Assembly (NCBI RefSeq): GCF_043555885.1
Contig: NZ_JBIGHX010000003.1
Location: 806,001 to 870,000 of the forward strand
DNA: 64,000 nt
From: Pelomonas lactea
GTDB taxonomy: Bacteria > Pseudomonadota > Gammaproteobacteria > Burkholderiales > Burkholderiaceae_C
Direction: 5' to 3'
Shown here: in pieces, positions 10,638 through 19,301 of the stretch
Position numbering within the stretch: position 1 is the stretch's first letter
Layout of the letters: each line of letters begins with the position of its first letter
Notes under the pieces: generated by a model
What the model was told of the DNA's origin: nothing
Database searches by the model: none
The model's input: the letters and a program-made list of their open reading frames with translations, nothing else
Program-made: the position numbers and the translations under genes

Positions 10638-11813
10638 ATGAAGAGCAGCAGGCGGCGGTGGTTGGTGTGGGGCGGCGCGCTTGCCCTGCTGCTGGCCGGT
10701 GGCGGGTGGCTGGGCAGGCAGGGCTGGCTGCCTGGCGAGACCGCGGCGGGCCGCGCCGTTGCCGGGGCGGCCCCGGGCCACGCGCGACTCGCTGCCGACG
10801 CGCCCGCCAGCGCCGCGCTCCGGGGGAAGGCCAGCCCGGCGGGTGACAGCGTGGCGGCGAGCGCGCCCGCAGGCACCGATGACGACGCCATCCCGCCGGA
10901 AGGCCTGGAGGTCTGCGGCGTGCGCCGGGTCAGCGCCGACGAGCTGCGGCGCTGGAAGGCCGACCCGGCGCGCGGCCGCGCCGAAGCCGACAAGGTGTCC
11001 GAGCAGATGCAGCGGGTGGGCGACGCCGCCCTGGCACGGCTCGCCGCACGGCTGGCGGCGGGTGATGAGCGCCAGCAGGTCGCTGCGCGGCTGCTGATGC
11101 AGGACCGGGATGGCGCCGCGCTGCTGGCCGCGCGCAGCAGCGATGCGCTGGCCTACCAGATGGCCTTGACGGCCTGCGGCGGGCCCGGGGGCGACACGCC
11201 CCACTGCGCGCGCCTGACGCCGCAGCGCTGGGCGGCGCTGGACCCGTCGGACGCGCGGCCGTGGCTGCGCCTGATGGCGGCGGCCCAGCAGCGCCAGGAC
11301 GCGGCCGGCGTGGCCGCCGCGCTGGCCGAGGCGGCGGCGCGGCCTGCGTTGTCGCGCGGGCAGTTCCTGCTGGAGCGGCAGGCTGTCGCGGTGGCCGGCG
11401 CCGTGCCGGATGCCGCAGCCATCGGCAACGCGTTGGTTGCCATCATCGGCATGGACGCCGCGATGCCTGGGTTCGACCTGGGCGCGCCGCTCAGGGCCTG
11501 CCGCGGCGACGCGCTGCGCGACACGACGCGGCTGGCGCAATGCCGGGCGTTGGCGCGCCAGGTGCTCGCGAACGCGACCGACCTGGGCGAGGCCACGGTC
11601 GCGCAGGAGCTGGCGGACCGCGTGGGTGTGCCCCGCGAGCAGCAGGCCCATGACGCCGCGACGCTGAAGGCCGCGCAGGACCGCTACTTGGAGCGGGCGT
11701 TGACGGACATCGGCAGCGACTGTGCAGCGATGCAGCGCCTGAAGCGGCTGTCGACCGAGCGGGTCGCGACGGGCGAGCTGGGCATGGCGCTGTCGCTGCT
11801 GCCGGCGCGATGA
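10638..11813 (+). CDS. Unknown anchored protein, paralog 2 of a tandem trio
   Basis: A 391-residue protein. Residues 1-30 (basic KSSRRRW, then a hydrophobic run) form a membrane anchor, followed by an Ala/Gly linker to about residue 85. The conserved domain begins LEVCGVRRVSADELRRW and ends near the C-terminus. Segments nearly identical to paralog 3 include ERQQVAARLLM, DAAGVAAALAEAA and DRVGVPREQQAHDAATL, so duplication was fairly recent. Conserved cysteines include those in ACRGDAL and AQCRALA. The gene starts 43 bp after paralog 1 and ends 3 bp before paralog 3, so the three probably form one transcript. No known family is recognised. Confidence 0.7.
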   Translation: MKSSRRRWLVWGGALALLLAGGGWLGRQGWLPGETAAGRAVAGAAPGHARLAADAPASAALRGKASPAGDSVAASAPAGTDDDAIPPEGLEVCGVRRVSADELRRWKADPARGRAEADKVSEQMQRVGDAALARLAARLAAGDERQQVAARLLMQDRDGAALLAARSSDALAYQMALTACGGPGGDTPHCARLTPQRWAALDPSDARPWLRLMAAAQQRQDAAGVAAALAEAAARPALSRGQFLLERQAVAVAGAVPDAAAIGNALVAIIGMDAAMPGFDLGAPLRACRGDALRDTTRLAQCRALARQVLANATDLGEATVAQELADRVGVPREQQAHDAATLKAAQDRYLERALTDIGSDCAAMQRLKRLSTERVATGELGMALSLLPAR

Positions 11814-11816
11814 GCG

Positions 11817-13058
11817 ATGCTGCGGGTGATGGACAGCGACGTCATGCAGACCAGGACCGCACGGCACAGGCGCTGGCGATGGGCGGCCGCCATCGTGCTG
11901 CTGCTGTCGGCGACGGGCGGCTGGCGGTGGTGGGCCGCCGGCGGTGAGCCCGACCCGGCTGACGCGGCCGGCCAGGCGGCCAGTGCAGCAGCAGGGGAGG
12001 CCGGCGCCAGCGGCCGCGCGCTTGCCGGCACGGCGGCGTCTGCGGCCTCCGGCGTGGCGGCGGCCCCGGCCGGCGCCGTGGTGAACCTGGCGCTGGGCGC
12101 CGAGACCGTTGCAGTGCCGGCCGACGGGTTCACGTTCTGCGGCGCGCGGCGCGTGTCGGTGGACGAACTGAAGCGCTGGGCGGCCGACCGCACGCGCGGC
12201 CGCGACGAGGCCCGGCGTCTCGAAGCGCAGATGCAGGTGGCCGGCAAGGCCGGGCTGGTGAGGGCGTCGGCGCGGCTGGCCATGGGCAGCGAGCGCCAGC
12301 AGGTGGCCGCGCGGCTGCTGATGCGCGACCAGGAGGGAGCCGCTGCGCTGGCCGAACGCAGCCTGGACGTGCAGGCTTACCAGATGGCGCTGTCTGCCTG
12401 CCGCGGCATGGGCGGCAGCGGCGCGGGGCCGGCGTGCGCGCGTCTGAGCATTCAGCGCTGGGCCGAGCTGGACCCGACGGACGCGCGGCCATGGCTGCGG
12501 TTGATGCGCGAGGCCCACCTGCGCCAGGACGCGGCCGGTGTGGCCGCGGCGCTGGCGGAGGCGGCGTCACGGCCACGCTGGTCGCGCGCGTCGTCGCTGC
12601 TGGAGGGCCAGCTGCTGGCGGTGGCCGACGCGGTGCCGGACGCGGGCGAGCTGGGCAATGCGCTGGTGCAGGCCATCGGCTTCGATGCGGCGATGGATGA
12701 CACCTGGGACGTGCTGGTGCTGTCGAGCCGGGCGTGCAAGGGCGAGGCCTTGCGCGACGCGAACCGCGCGGCCCACTGCCGCGCATTGGCGCCGCGCATC
12801 CTGGCCCAGACCTATGACCTCGGCGAAGCCCGGGCCGCGCAGGCCTTGGCCGACCGTGTGGGCGTGCCTCGCGAGCAGCAGGCGCACGATGCGGCGACGC
12901 TGCAGGCGGCAGAAGCGCAACGCGCACAGGAGATGCCGGACGTGAACCCGACCTGCGAATCGCTGCAGGCCCTGCGGCAGTTCTCTGCCGCGCGCGTCGC
13001 CTCGGGCGACCTGGGCGTGGCGTTGGCGGCGCTGCGGCCCGGTCAGCCGGCGCGCTGA
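11817..13058 (+). CDS. Unknown anchored protein, paralog 3 of a tandem trio
   Basis: A 413-residue protein closely similar to paralog 2 throughout its soluble domain (FTFCGARRVSVDELKRW near the start, DRVGVPREQQAHDAATL near the end). The hydrophobic anchor is at about residues 24-40 (AAAIVLLLSATGG), followed by an Ala/Gly/Ser-rich linker of about 65 residues. In-frame ATGs at 11829 and 11844 are alternative starts and would shorten the basic N-terminal tail. Its 3' end overlaps the convergent alpha/beta hydrolase gene by 16 bp. Function unknown. Confidence 0.7.
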   Translation: MLRVMDSDVMQTRTARHRRWRWAAAIVLLLSATGGWRWWAAGGEPDPADAAGQAASAAAGEAGASGRALAGTAASAASGVAAAPAGAVVNLALGAETVAVPADGFTFCGARRVSVDELKRWAADRTRGRDEARRLEAQMQVAGKAGLVRASARLAMGSERQQVAARLLMRDQEGAAALAERSLDVQAYQMALSACRGMGGSGAGPACARLSIQRWAELDPTDARPWLRLMREAHLRQDAAGVAAALAEAASRPRWSRASSLLEGQLLAVADAVPDAGELGNALVQAIGFDAAMDDTWDVLVLSSRACKGEALRDANRAAHCRALAPRILAQTYDLGEARAAQALADRVGVPREQQAHDAATLQAAEAQRAQEMPDVNPTCESLQALRQFSAARVASGDLGVALAALRPGQPAR

Positions 13059-13846
13059 AGCAGCAATTTGCGCAGGTGCTCGACGATGAGCGGGTTGACG
13101 CGCTCCGCCTCGGCGATGGGCGCCATGTGGCCGGCGCCTTCCAGCATCAGCAGTTCCACGCGCGGCAGTCGGGTGACCAGCGTCTGCGCAACGCGCTTGG
13201 CGCTGGCGCGTGTGGCGCTGCCGCAGATCAGTCGCACCGGCATGCGCAGCGTGTCCAGTTCGGCGTCGCTCCAGCGCGCGTCGCCCAGCGCCTCGAAGTG
13301 TCGGCGGATGGTGGGCATGGGCTCGGCCAGGCGGGCGCGCTGGCCCTCGTCCAGCTCGGGCCAGACGTCGCGGCCCTGCCAGTAGCCGACGAAGCCGCGC
13401 GCGGCCTGGTCCAGGTCGCCACGGTCCAGCGCGGCGGCCACGTCCGCGGCCACCTGCTGGGCTTCCCGCCACTCGGGCAGGTTCTCGCCCAGCGCCGGCA
13501 GCACGCCGAAGGCGACGGGCTCGTACAGCGTCAGCGCGCGCACGCGCTGCGGGTGCAGCAGCGCGAGCTGCAGCGCCGTGGCGCCGCCGTAGCTGTGGCC
13601 CACGAGGTGCAGCGGCTGGTCCGGCGGCAGGTTCAGGCCCGCGAGCACGTCGTTGGCCTCGATGCGCAGGTCGCCGCGCTGGCCGTCGGGCCAGCCGGCG
13701 CGGCCGCCATGGCCGATCAGGTCGGGCGTGTGCCAGCGCCCGGGCAGGCCGGCAGCGCCGGCGTCGGCCTGCAGGCGGCGCCATTGCTTGCCGCCGGCGC
13801 CGCTGGAGTGCAGGCAGACGATGGGCAGGGCGAAGGGGTTGATCAT
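13043..13846 (-). CDS. Alpha/beta hydrolase
   Basis: A 267-residue alpha/beta-hydrolase. The oxyanion-hole region is CLHSSGAGG near residue 11, the nucleophile elbow is GHSYGG with Ser85, and the catalytic His240 is in GAGHMAP. The expected Asp after strand 7 is not evident: that loop reads ICGSATRAS. Glu108, in LTLYEPVAF after strand 6, may replace it, as seen in some subfamilies. No substrate can be inferred. Upstream in-frame ATGs (to 13978) are dismissed because the fold begins at INPFALPIVCLH. It is divergent from the glycine-zipper gene. Confidence 0.8.
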   Translation of the reverse strand: MINPFALPIVCLHSSGAGGKQWRRLQADAGAAGLPGRWHTPDLIGHGGRAGWPDGQRGDLRIEANDVLAGLNLPPDQPLHLVGHSYGGATALQLALLHPQRVRALTLYEPVAFGVLPALGENLPEWREAQQVAADVAAALDRGDLDQAARGFVGYWQGRDVWPELDEGQRARLAEPMPTIRRHFEALGDARWSDAELDTLRMPVRLICGSATRASAKRVAQTLVTRLPRVELLMLEGAGHMAPIAEAERVNPLIVEHLRKLLLQRAG

Positions 13847-13899
13847 GGCGGTGGGGCGTTCAGGATGTCGGACCGGCATCGTACGGCGCGGCCTGGCCT

Positions 13900-13915
13900 G
13901 TAGGCCCGGGCCTAC
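13900..13915. repeat. 16-bp perfect palindrome
   Basis: GTAGGCCCGGGCCTAC is a perfect uninterrupted palindrome between the divergent hydrolase and glycine-zipper genes, about 54 bp upstream of the hydrolase start. It could be an operator or a cruciform-prone GC motif. There is no match to a known regulator. Confidence 0.3.
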
Positions 13916-13997
13916 CGGCGCCCGGGCGGCGGGCCGATGCCGGCGCGGCGCGGGTGCGCCTAGGCTGAAGCACCTCAATCATCAACAGGAGCGCGCC

Positions 13998-15065
13998 ATG
14001 ACGCACGCCAATCGAGTTTCCGCGGCCGCGCTGGCCTGTGTGCTGCTGGCCGGTTCGCCCTGGGCGGTGGCCCCCGCCCAGGCGCAGCGCAGCACGCAGA
14101 CGGCGGCACTGCGCGTGACGGGTTTCGACGTGGAGCAGGTGGACCGGCTGGAGCCGGGCGCCGAGCTGAACTTCACCGTGTGGGGCACGCCGGGCGCCGC
14201 GGTGATGCTGCAGATCGATGGCAGCCGCCGCCAGGTGCGGCTGGACGAGACGACGGCGGGCCGCTACCAGGGCAGCTACGTGGTGGGGCGCTCCGACCGC
14301 ATCACGCAGGAGTCGCGCGTGCACGCCAACCTGCGCTCGGGCAACCGCGTGGCCACGGCCACGCTCGGTGAGGCGCTGCAGTCGGGCTGGCCGCTGCCGG
14401 GCGAGGCGGCGCTGCCGGAGATCCAGTCGCTGTCCGTCACGAGCGCACCCGGCCAGGGTCGCTCCGAGGCACTGCGGTACACGCTGCGCGGCACGCCGGG
14501 CGGTCAGGCGTCGGTGCAGCTGCAGGGCAGCCAGGCGCGCAACGTGGTGCTGGACGAGGTGCGCTCGGGCGAGTACGTCGGCACCTATGTGCTGCCGGCT
14601 GGGGCGTGGGTGGACACGCAGCAGCCGCTGGTGGCGCAGCTGCGCCTGGGTGACCGTTCCACGCAGACGCGCGTGGCCGAGGCCTACGCGGGCGTCAACC
14701 TGCGCGCCACCCGCGCCGGCTACGACGCCTGCGTCGACTGCGCCACCGTGCAGGCGATCAACGAGGTCGTCGTGGACGGCGAGGGCAAGGTGCTGGGCAC
14801 CGTGGCCGGTGGTGTGCTGGGCGCGGTGGTGGGCAGCCAGTTCGGCAAGGGCGATGGCCGCACGGCGGCCGGCGTGGCCGGCGCCGTGGGCGGCGCGCTG
14901 CTGGGGCGCGAGATCCAGCGCCGCAACAACCAGCGCACGCAGTACGAGGTGGTGGTGCGCATGACCGACGGCGTGCAGCGCACGGTGGTCTATGCCGAGC
15001 GGCCCACCTTCCGCGTGGGTGACCGCGTGCGCGTGGCGGGGGACACGCTGGAGTTGCGCCGTTGA
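13998..15065 (+). CDS. Exported glycine-zipper protein with two Ig-like repeats
   Basis: A 355-residue envelope protein. The signal peptide (about 1-32) ends APAQAQ. Two related beta-rich repeats follow, at about residues 40-135 and 137-230. Each has a GTPG turn (VWGTPGAAV, LRGTPGGQA), an RLDE/VLDE motif and a GxYxGxYV strand. A glycine-zipper segment (about 258-300, VLGTVAGGVLGAVVGSQFG) of the 17-kDa antigen type follows and probably inserts in or associates with the outer membrane. The C-terminus is a short basic beta domain. No lipobox is seen. The start at 13998 follows the Shine-Dalgarno sequence AGGAG. An imperfect 10-bp hairpin (15079-15088/15101-15110) lies after the stop. Confidence 0.8.
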   Translation: MTHANRVSAAALACVLLAGSPWAVAPAQAQRSTQTAALRVTGFDVEQVDRLEPGAELNFTVWGTPGAAVMLQIDGSRRQVRLDETTAGRYQGSYVVGRSDRITQESRVHANLRSGNRVATATLGEALQSGWPLPGEAALPEIQSLSVTSAPGQGRSEALRYTLRGTPGGQASVQLQGSQARNVVLDEVRSGEYVGTYVLPAGAWVDTQQPLVAQLRLGDRSTQTRVAEAYAGVNLRATRAGYDACVDCATVQAINEVVVDGEGKVLGTVAGGVLGAVVGSQFGKGDGRTAAGVAGAVGGALLGREIQRRNNQRTQYEVVVRMTDGVQRTVVYAERPTFRVGDRVRVAGDTLELRR

Positions 15066-15151
15066 GCGTGAACGCCTGGGAGCCTGCGCGGTAGAGGCCA
15101 CGCAGCCTCCCGACGGGCCGAGCATTGCGCCGTGCCCCGGGGGGCGACGGG

Positions 15152-17950
15152 TCAACCCGTGTTGCGCAGGCCGGCGGCGATGCCGTTGATGGACAGGTGG
15201 ATGCCGCGCTGCACGCGCTCCATCGCCGGGTCGTCCTTGGCGATGTGGCGGTAGCGGCGCATCAGCTCGACCTGCAGGTGGTTCAGCGGGTCGATGTACG
15301 GGAAGCGGTGCTCGATGGAGCGGGCCAGCGAGGGGTTGGCCGCCAGCCGCTTGCTGTCACCAGTGATGAGACTGAGCATGGCCTGCGTGCGCTCGAACTC
15401 CTCCTTGATGGCAGAGAAGATGCGCTTGCCCAGCTTCTTGTCTTCCACCAGCTCGACATAGCGTTCGGCCAGCGCGAGGTCGGCCTTGGCGAGCACCATG
15501 TCCAGGTTGGACAGCAGCGCGCGGAAGAAGGGCCAGCCCTTGAGCATGCGCTTGAGCAGTGCGAGGTTCTTGGCGCGCTGGGCCGGCTCATCGCCGAGGA
15601 AAGCCTCCACGCCCGAGCCGAAGCCGCACCAGCCCGGCAGCGCCACGCGGGCCTGGCCCCACGAGAAGCCCCAGGGGATGGCACGCAGGTCTTCGATGGC
15701 GCGCGTGGCCTTGCGCGATGCGGGGCGCGAGCCGATGTTCAGCTCGGCGATCTCGCGGATGGGCGTGCTGGCGAAGAAGTAGTCGGCGAAGCCCGGCGTG
15801 CCGTAGACCAGCTTGCGGTAGGCGTCGAAGCTCGCGTCCGACAGCGCCTGCGCCGCCTGCAGGAAGCTCTTGGGCGCGCTCTGCGTGGGATGCAGCAGCG
15901 TGGCCTCCAGCGTGGCGGCGACCAGCGTCTCCAGGTTGCGCCGACCGATCTCGGGGTGGGCGTACTTGGAGGCGATGACTTCGCCCTGTTCGGTCAGGCG
16001 GATCTGGCCGTTCACGGTGCCCGGGGGCTGGGCCAGGATGGCCTGGTAGCTCGGGCCGCCGCCGCGGCCCACGGTGCCGCCGCGGCCGTGGAACAGGCGC
16101 AGCGTGATGGGGCCGACGCGCTTGAGCTCGTCGAACAGCTCGACGAGCGCGATCTCGGCGCGGTACAGCTCCCACGACGACGTGAACATGCCGCCGTCCT
16201 TGTTGCTGTCGGAGTAGCCCAGCATGATGTCCTGCTCGCCGCCCGAGCGGTCCACGAGGCCGCGCACGCCGGGCAGCGCGTAGAACTCGCGCATGATGTC
16301 CGGCGCGATGCGCAGGTCGCCGATGGTCTCGAACAGCGGGACGATGATGAGGTCGCTGGTCGCGTACTCGGACAGCACGCCGCGCAGCAGGCCCGTTTCC
16401 TTCAGCAGCAGCGCCACTTCCAGCAGGTCGCTGACCGATTCGGTGTGGCTGATGATGTAGTGGCGCAGCGCCTCGCGGCCGAAGCGGGCCAGCGCCTCGC
16501 GGGCGGCCTCGAAGGTGGCCAGTTCGAACTGGGTCTTGTCGGTGTAGCTGGCGCCGATGACGCGCAGCGGGCGGGCGTCGTTCAGCAGCTTCAGCAGCAG
16601 CGCGCGCTTGGCGGCTTCGTCCAGCGCGGAATAGTCGCTCTCGATGCGGGCGACGGTCAGCAGCTCGGCCAGCACCAGCTCGTGCTGGTCGCTGCTCTGG
16701 CGCAGGTCCAGCGTCGCGAGGTGGAAGCCGAACACCTGCACGGCGCGCATCAGCGGCGCCAGGCGCGGCGCGATCAGCGCCTCGGCGTGGTGGGTCTTGA
16801 GGGACGCCTCGATGATGCGCAGGTCGGCCAGCAGCTCGTCGGGCGTGCGGTAGGGGTCCTGCGGCGCGACGGCGTGGCGCAGCGCCTCGGTGCCGGTCAG
16901 CTCGTGCAGCGTGGCGGCCAGGCGGGCGTACATGCCGGTGAGTGCGCGGCGGTAGGGCTCGTCCAGGCGATGGGCGTTCTGGTCGGGGCTGCGTTCGGCC
17001 AGCGCCTGCATCTCGGGCGACACGCCGGTCAGGCGCAGCGAGATGGACAGCTCGGCGCCCAGCTCGTGCAGCTCGGTCAGGTAGTGGCGCAGCGCCACTT
17101 CGCTCTGGCGCTGCATCGCGCGGCGCAAAGTGGCAGCGCCGACGTTGGGGTTGCCGTCGCGGTCGCCACCGATCCAGTTGCCCATGCGCAGGAAGCTCGG
17201 CAGCTTGGCGCCGGGCAGATGCTCCTCCAGCTCGGCGTAGAGCTTGGGGATCTGGCGCAGGAAGGTCGAGTGGTAGTAGGACAGCGCGTTCTCGATCTCG
17301 TCGGCCACCGTCAGCTTGGAGTAGCGCAGCATGCGCGTCTGCCACAGCTGCGTGATGCGGGCGCGCAGCAGGCTCTCGGTCTCGCGCTGCTCGCGCTCGG
17401 TGCCGTCACGGTCGCGCTGCTCCAGCAGGCCGGCGACGGCGCGCTCGGCGTCCAGGATGCTCTTGCGCTGTACTTCGGTCGGGTGGGCCGTCAGCACCGG
17501 CGAGATGAAGCCGCGCTGCAGCACCTCGGCGATCTCGGTCGGGCGGATGCCGGCCTCGTGCAGATGCTCCAGGCAGTAGGCCAGCGAGCCGGGCTGCAGG
17601 CTGCCGGCGCGCTCGTGCACGTCGCGGCGGCGGATGTGGTGGCGATCCTCGGCAATGTTGGCCAGGTGCGAGAAATAGCTGAACGCGCGGATGACGCTGA
17701 CGGCCTGATCGCCCGACAGGCTCTTCAACAGCTTGTCGAAGCGCTTTCCGGCTTCCTTGTCGTGCTTGTGGCGGTAGGCCACCGACAGCTGGCGCACACG
17801 CTCGATCAACTCGAAGGCTTCCCGGCCTTCCTGCTCGCGGATGACGTCGCCCAGCAGCCGCCCGAGCAGGCGGATATCGGCAACCAACGGCTCGTTTTTG
17901 TCCGTCTTCTTGTCGGCATCAGGGCGGGAAGCAGCGGCTCGTGAGGGCAT
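15152..17950 (-). CDS. ppc: Phosphoenolpyruvate carboxylase
   Basis: A 932-residue enzyme that carboxylates PEP to oxaloacetate to refill the TCA cycle. The catalytic His156 is in VLTAHPTEVQRK. The loop FHGRGGTVGRGGGP and the MLGYSDSNKDGG motif are intact, and the protein ends with the conserved SINGIAAGLRNTG. Length is normal for the bacterial family. It is transcribed away from the halogenase island. In related genomes ppc is commonly the divergent neighbour of hemC, which here lies 10.3 kb away. A 15-bp palindrome lies 36 bp upstream of the start codon. Confidence 0.97.
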   Translation of the reverse strand: MPSRAAASRPDADKKTDKNEPLVADIRLLGRLLGDVIREQEGREAFELIERVRQLSVAYRHKHDKEAGKRFDKLLKSLSGDQAVSVIRAFSYFSHLANIAEDRHHIRRRDVHERAGSLQPGSLAYCLEHLHEAGIRPTEIAEVLQRGFISPVLTAHPTEVQRKSILDAERAVAGLLEQRDRDGTEREQRETESLLRARITQLWQTRMLRYSKLTVADEIENALSYYHSTFLRQIPKLYAELEEHLPGAKLPSFLRMGNWIGGDRDGNPNVGAATLRRAMQRQSEVALRHYLTELHELGAELSISLRLTGVSPEMQALAERSPDQNAHRLDEPYRRALTGMYARLAATLHELTGTEALRHAVAPQDPYRTPDELLADLRIIEASLKTHHAEALIAPRLAPLMRAVQVFGFHLATLDLRQSSDQHELVLAELLTVARIESDYSALDEAAKRALLLKLLNDARPLRVIGASYTDKTQFELATFEAAREALARFGREALRHYIISHTESVSDLLEVALLLKETGLLRGVLSEYATSDLIIVPLFETIGDLRIAPDIMREFYALPGVRGLVDRSGGEQDIMLGYSDSNKDGGMFTSSWELYRAEIALVELFDELKRVGPITLRLFHGRGGTVGRGGGPSYQAILAQPPGTVNGQIRLTEQGEVIASKYAHPEIGRRNLETLVAATLEATLLHPTQSAPKSFLQAAQALSDASFDAYRKLVYGTPGFADYFFASTPIREIAELNIGSRPASRKATRAIEDLRAIPWGFSWGQARVALPGWCGFGSGVEAFLGDEPAQRAKNLALLKRMLKGWPFFRALLSNLDMVLAKADLALAERYVELVEDKKLGKRIFSAIKEEFERTQAMLSLITGDSKRLAANPSLARSIEHRFPYIDPLNHLQVELMRRYRHIAKDDPAMERVQRGIHLSINGIAAGLRNTG

Positions 17951-17985
17951 GACGGGTCGTCCGATGAAGTGGCGGGATTCAAAAA

Positions 17986-18000
17986 GGTAACGAAGTTACC
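17986..18000 (-). promoter_or_regulatory. Candidate operator palindrome upstream of ppc
   Basis: GGTAAC-GAA-GTTACC is a perfect 6+3+6 inverted repeat in an AT-richer patch 36-50 bp upstream of the ppc start codon. That is where a transcription factor would overlap the promoter. The cognate regulator is unknown. Confidence 0.4.
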
Positions 18001-18063
18001 GAAATATGACTCTAGCAGTTTCTTCTTCGGGCGGGCCCGGCCGGCGTCGTGTTGTTGCTCGAG

Positions 18064-18512
18064 TTACAGCTCGCCCGTCGCGGGCACGGAGCTGTCGGTC
18101 AGCATGTTCAGGACGGCGACGATGTCGGCCGCGTCCTGCGGCGTGAGCGCCGGCTGCTCGCCAGCGCGCCGGAGTGGGGCGCCTTGCTCCAGGTTGGCGC
18201 GACAGGCCGCGGGCAGGTCGTTGATGCGCCGCACCTGGCCGCCGCGACCGGGTACGGGTGCGCCGGGTCGGTGTCGCGCGTGGCGTAGAAGGCCGCCGCG
18301 TCTTCAAGCGTCGCGAAGCTCGCGTTGTGGAAGCACGGCGCGGTTACGGCCGCGTTACGCGGCGACGGTGTGCGGAACAGGCCACACAGCTCGGTGCGGT
18401 CGGCCAGCTCGGTGCGGCCGCAGCGCCCCAGCCCGAAGAGCGCAGGGTTCGGGTGGCGCGCGATTGCTGTCACTCCAGCGTCCACCTGCTGCTGTACGCA
18501 CGTCGGATTCAT
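18064..18512 (-). pseudogene. Decayed MauG/di-heme cytochrome c peroxidase C-terminal fragment
   Basis: The minus strand encodes the family's C-terminal region in two frames. The first runs NPALFGLGRCG, then CGLFRTPSPRNAAVTAP, CFHNASF, FYATRDTDPAHPYPV. After a frameshift near 18240-18255, the adjacent frame continues INDLPAACRANLEQGAPL, then ALTPQDAADIVAVLNMLTD, ending in TAA at 18064-18066. The order and motifs match the second heme domain end of MauG/cytochrome c peroxidase-like enzymes. The N-terminal half, with both CxxCH heme sites, is absent. This is therefore a truncated and frameshifted relic. It sits at the ppc side of the accessory island. Confidence 0.75.
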
Positions 18513-18638
18513 CGACGACCTGCAGGCGCAGGACGGCGAGCACCTGTCGCGGCTGATGAACGCAGCCGAGTGCGACCTGGCCCGGCGTGGCGAGTTGCCG
18601 CGGGATTGCCGGTCCGTGCTGGGGGTGTGCTGCTGCCC

Positions 18639-18676
18639 CAGCCTGGATGGGCTGGAGCAGCCTGGATGGGCTGGAT
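18639..18676. repeat. 19-bp tandem direct repeat, two copies
   Basis: CAGCCTGGATGGGCTGGAG is followed at once by CAGCCTGGATGGGCTGGAT. The copies differ only at the last base. It lies in apparently non-coding, possibly decaying sequence. Confidence 0.6.
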
Positions 18677-19013
18677 GTTTGCCGCGCTTCGCGTGCGTTC
18701 AGCGCGCGCCCATCCTCCTCAACAGCTTGCGCGGGCGAACTGGACCGACTGCTGGGGGCGGGCGACTATGAATATGTCTGCGGACCGCTCAGTCCGCCGG
18801 AGGTGGTGGCGCGTATGGGCTTGGTGGCGACATCGCGGGACATGCGCTGTGGGGATGGGCGGGCGGTGCCGTGCGTCTTGCGCGGGCGGGGGCGTGATGG
18901 CCACGCGATGTTGGCCTGGTGTGCCCTGGTGATTGCCCGTAGTCGTTGCGTTTTCGCCATCGCTGCGGGCGTCTCGCAAACCTGATTGCAACGATAAACG
19001 GAATCGACTATCG

Positions 19014-19029
19014 TTGACAGCGTTGTCAA
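19014..19029 (+). promoter_or_regulatory. LacI-type operator candidate
   Basis: TTGACA-GCGT-TGTCAA is a perfect 6-bp-arm palindrome around a GCGT centre. The core TGACAGCGTTGTCA resembles LacI-family operators reported for aminosugar regulators (NagR/NagQ type, TGACA-RCGY-TGTCA) in other TonB-rich proteobacteria. It lies about 335 bp upstream of the TonB receptor start. No lacI-like gene is in the window. Confidence 0.45.
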
Positions 19030-19282
19030 TTCATTGCCGGGACGGTTGTTTTCAATCGGCGCGACCATGCGCTGAGATCGCTACCAATTCTGGTTCGGAA
19101 AGTCGTGTAGCTTTGCACTTCCTGTTGCGGCGCTGCACGTCGCCCGGGCGCTTCGGCGGGTGTTGCGAATTGCGCTAAGTCACTGCTGCAACTCGCGTAA
19201 ACCCCAGCTGAACAGGGGTGGGCAAAAAAATACAGTACGTCAGGCAACTGAGGTGACAGCCCTGTCCAAAGGCTGGTTGTTA

Positions 19283-19301
19283 ACGCTACCAGCGTCTGGT
19301 A
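19283..19301 (+). promoter_or_regulatory. Overlapping palindromes near the TonB receptor promoter
   Basis: ACGCT-ACC-AGCGT (19283-19295) overlaps TACCAG-CGT-CTGGTA (19287-19301), and both are perfect. They sit 64-82 bp upstream of the receptor start codon, a plausible operator position. Confidence 0.4.

Noticed and set aside
15125..17944. A 939-residue open frame antisense to ppc
   Set aside because: ppc has every family motif. The antisense product is low-complexity Gln/Arg/Val/Leu-rich sequence.
18258..18985. Possible plus-strand genes of 130-220 codons in the region after ppc
   Set aside because: The frames are Arg/Cys/Trp-rich, contain a 19-bp tandem repeat, overlap the decayed peroxidase relic on the other strand, and match no family.
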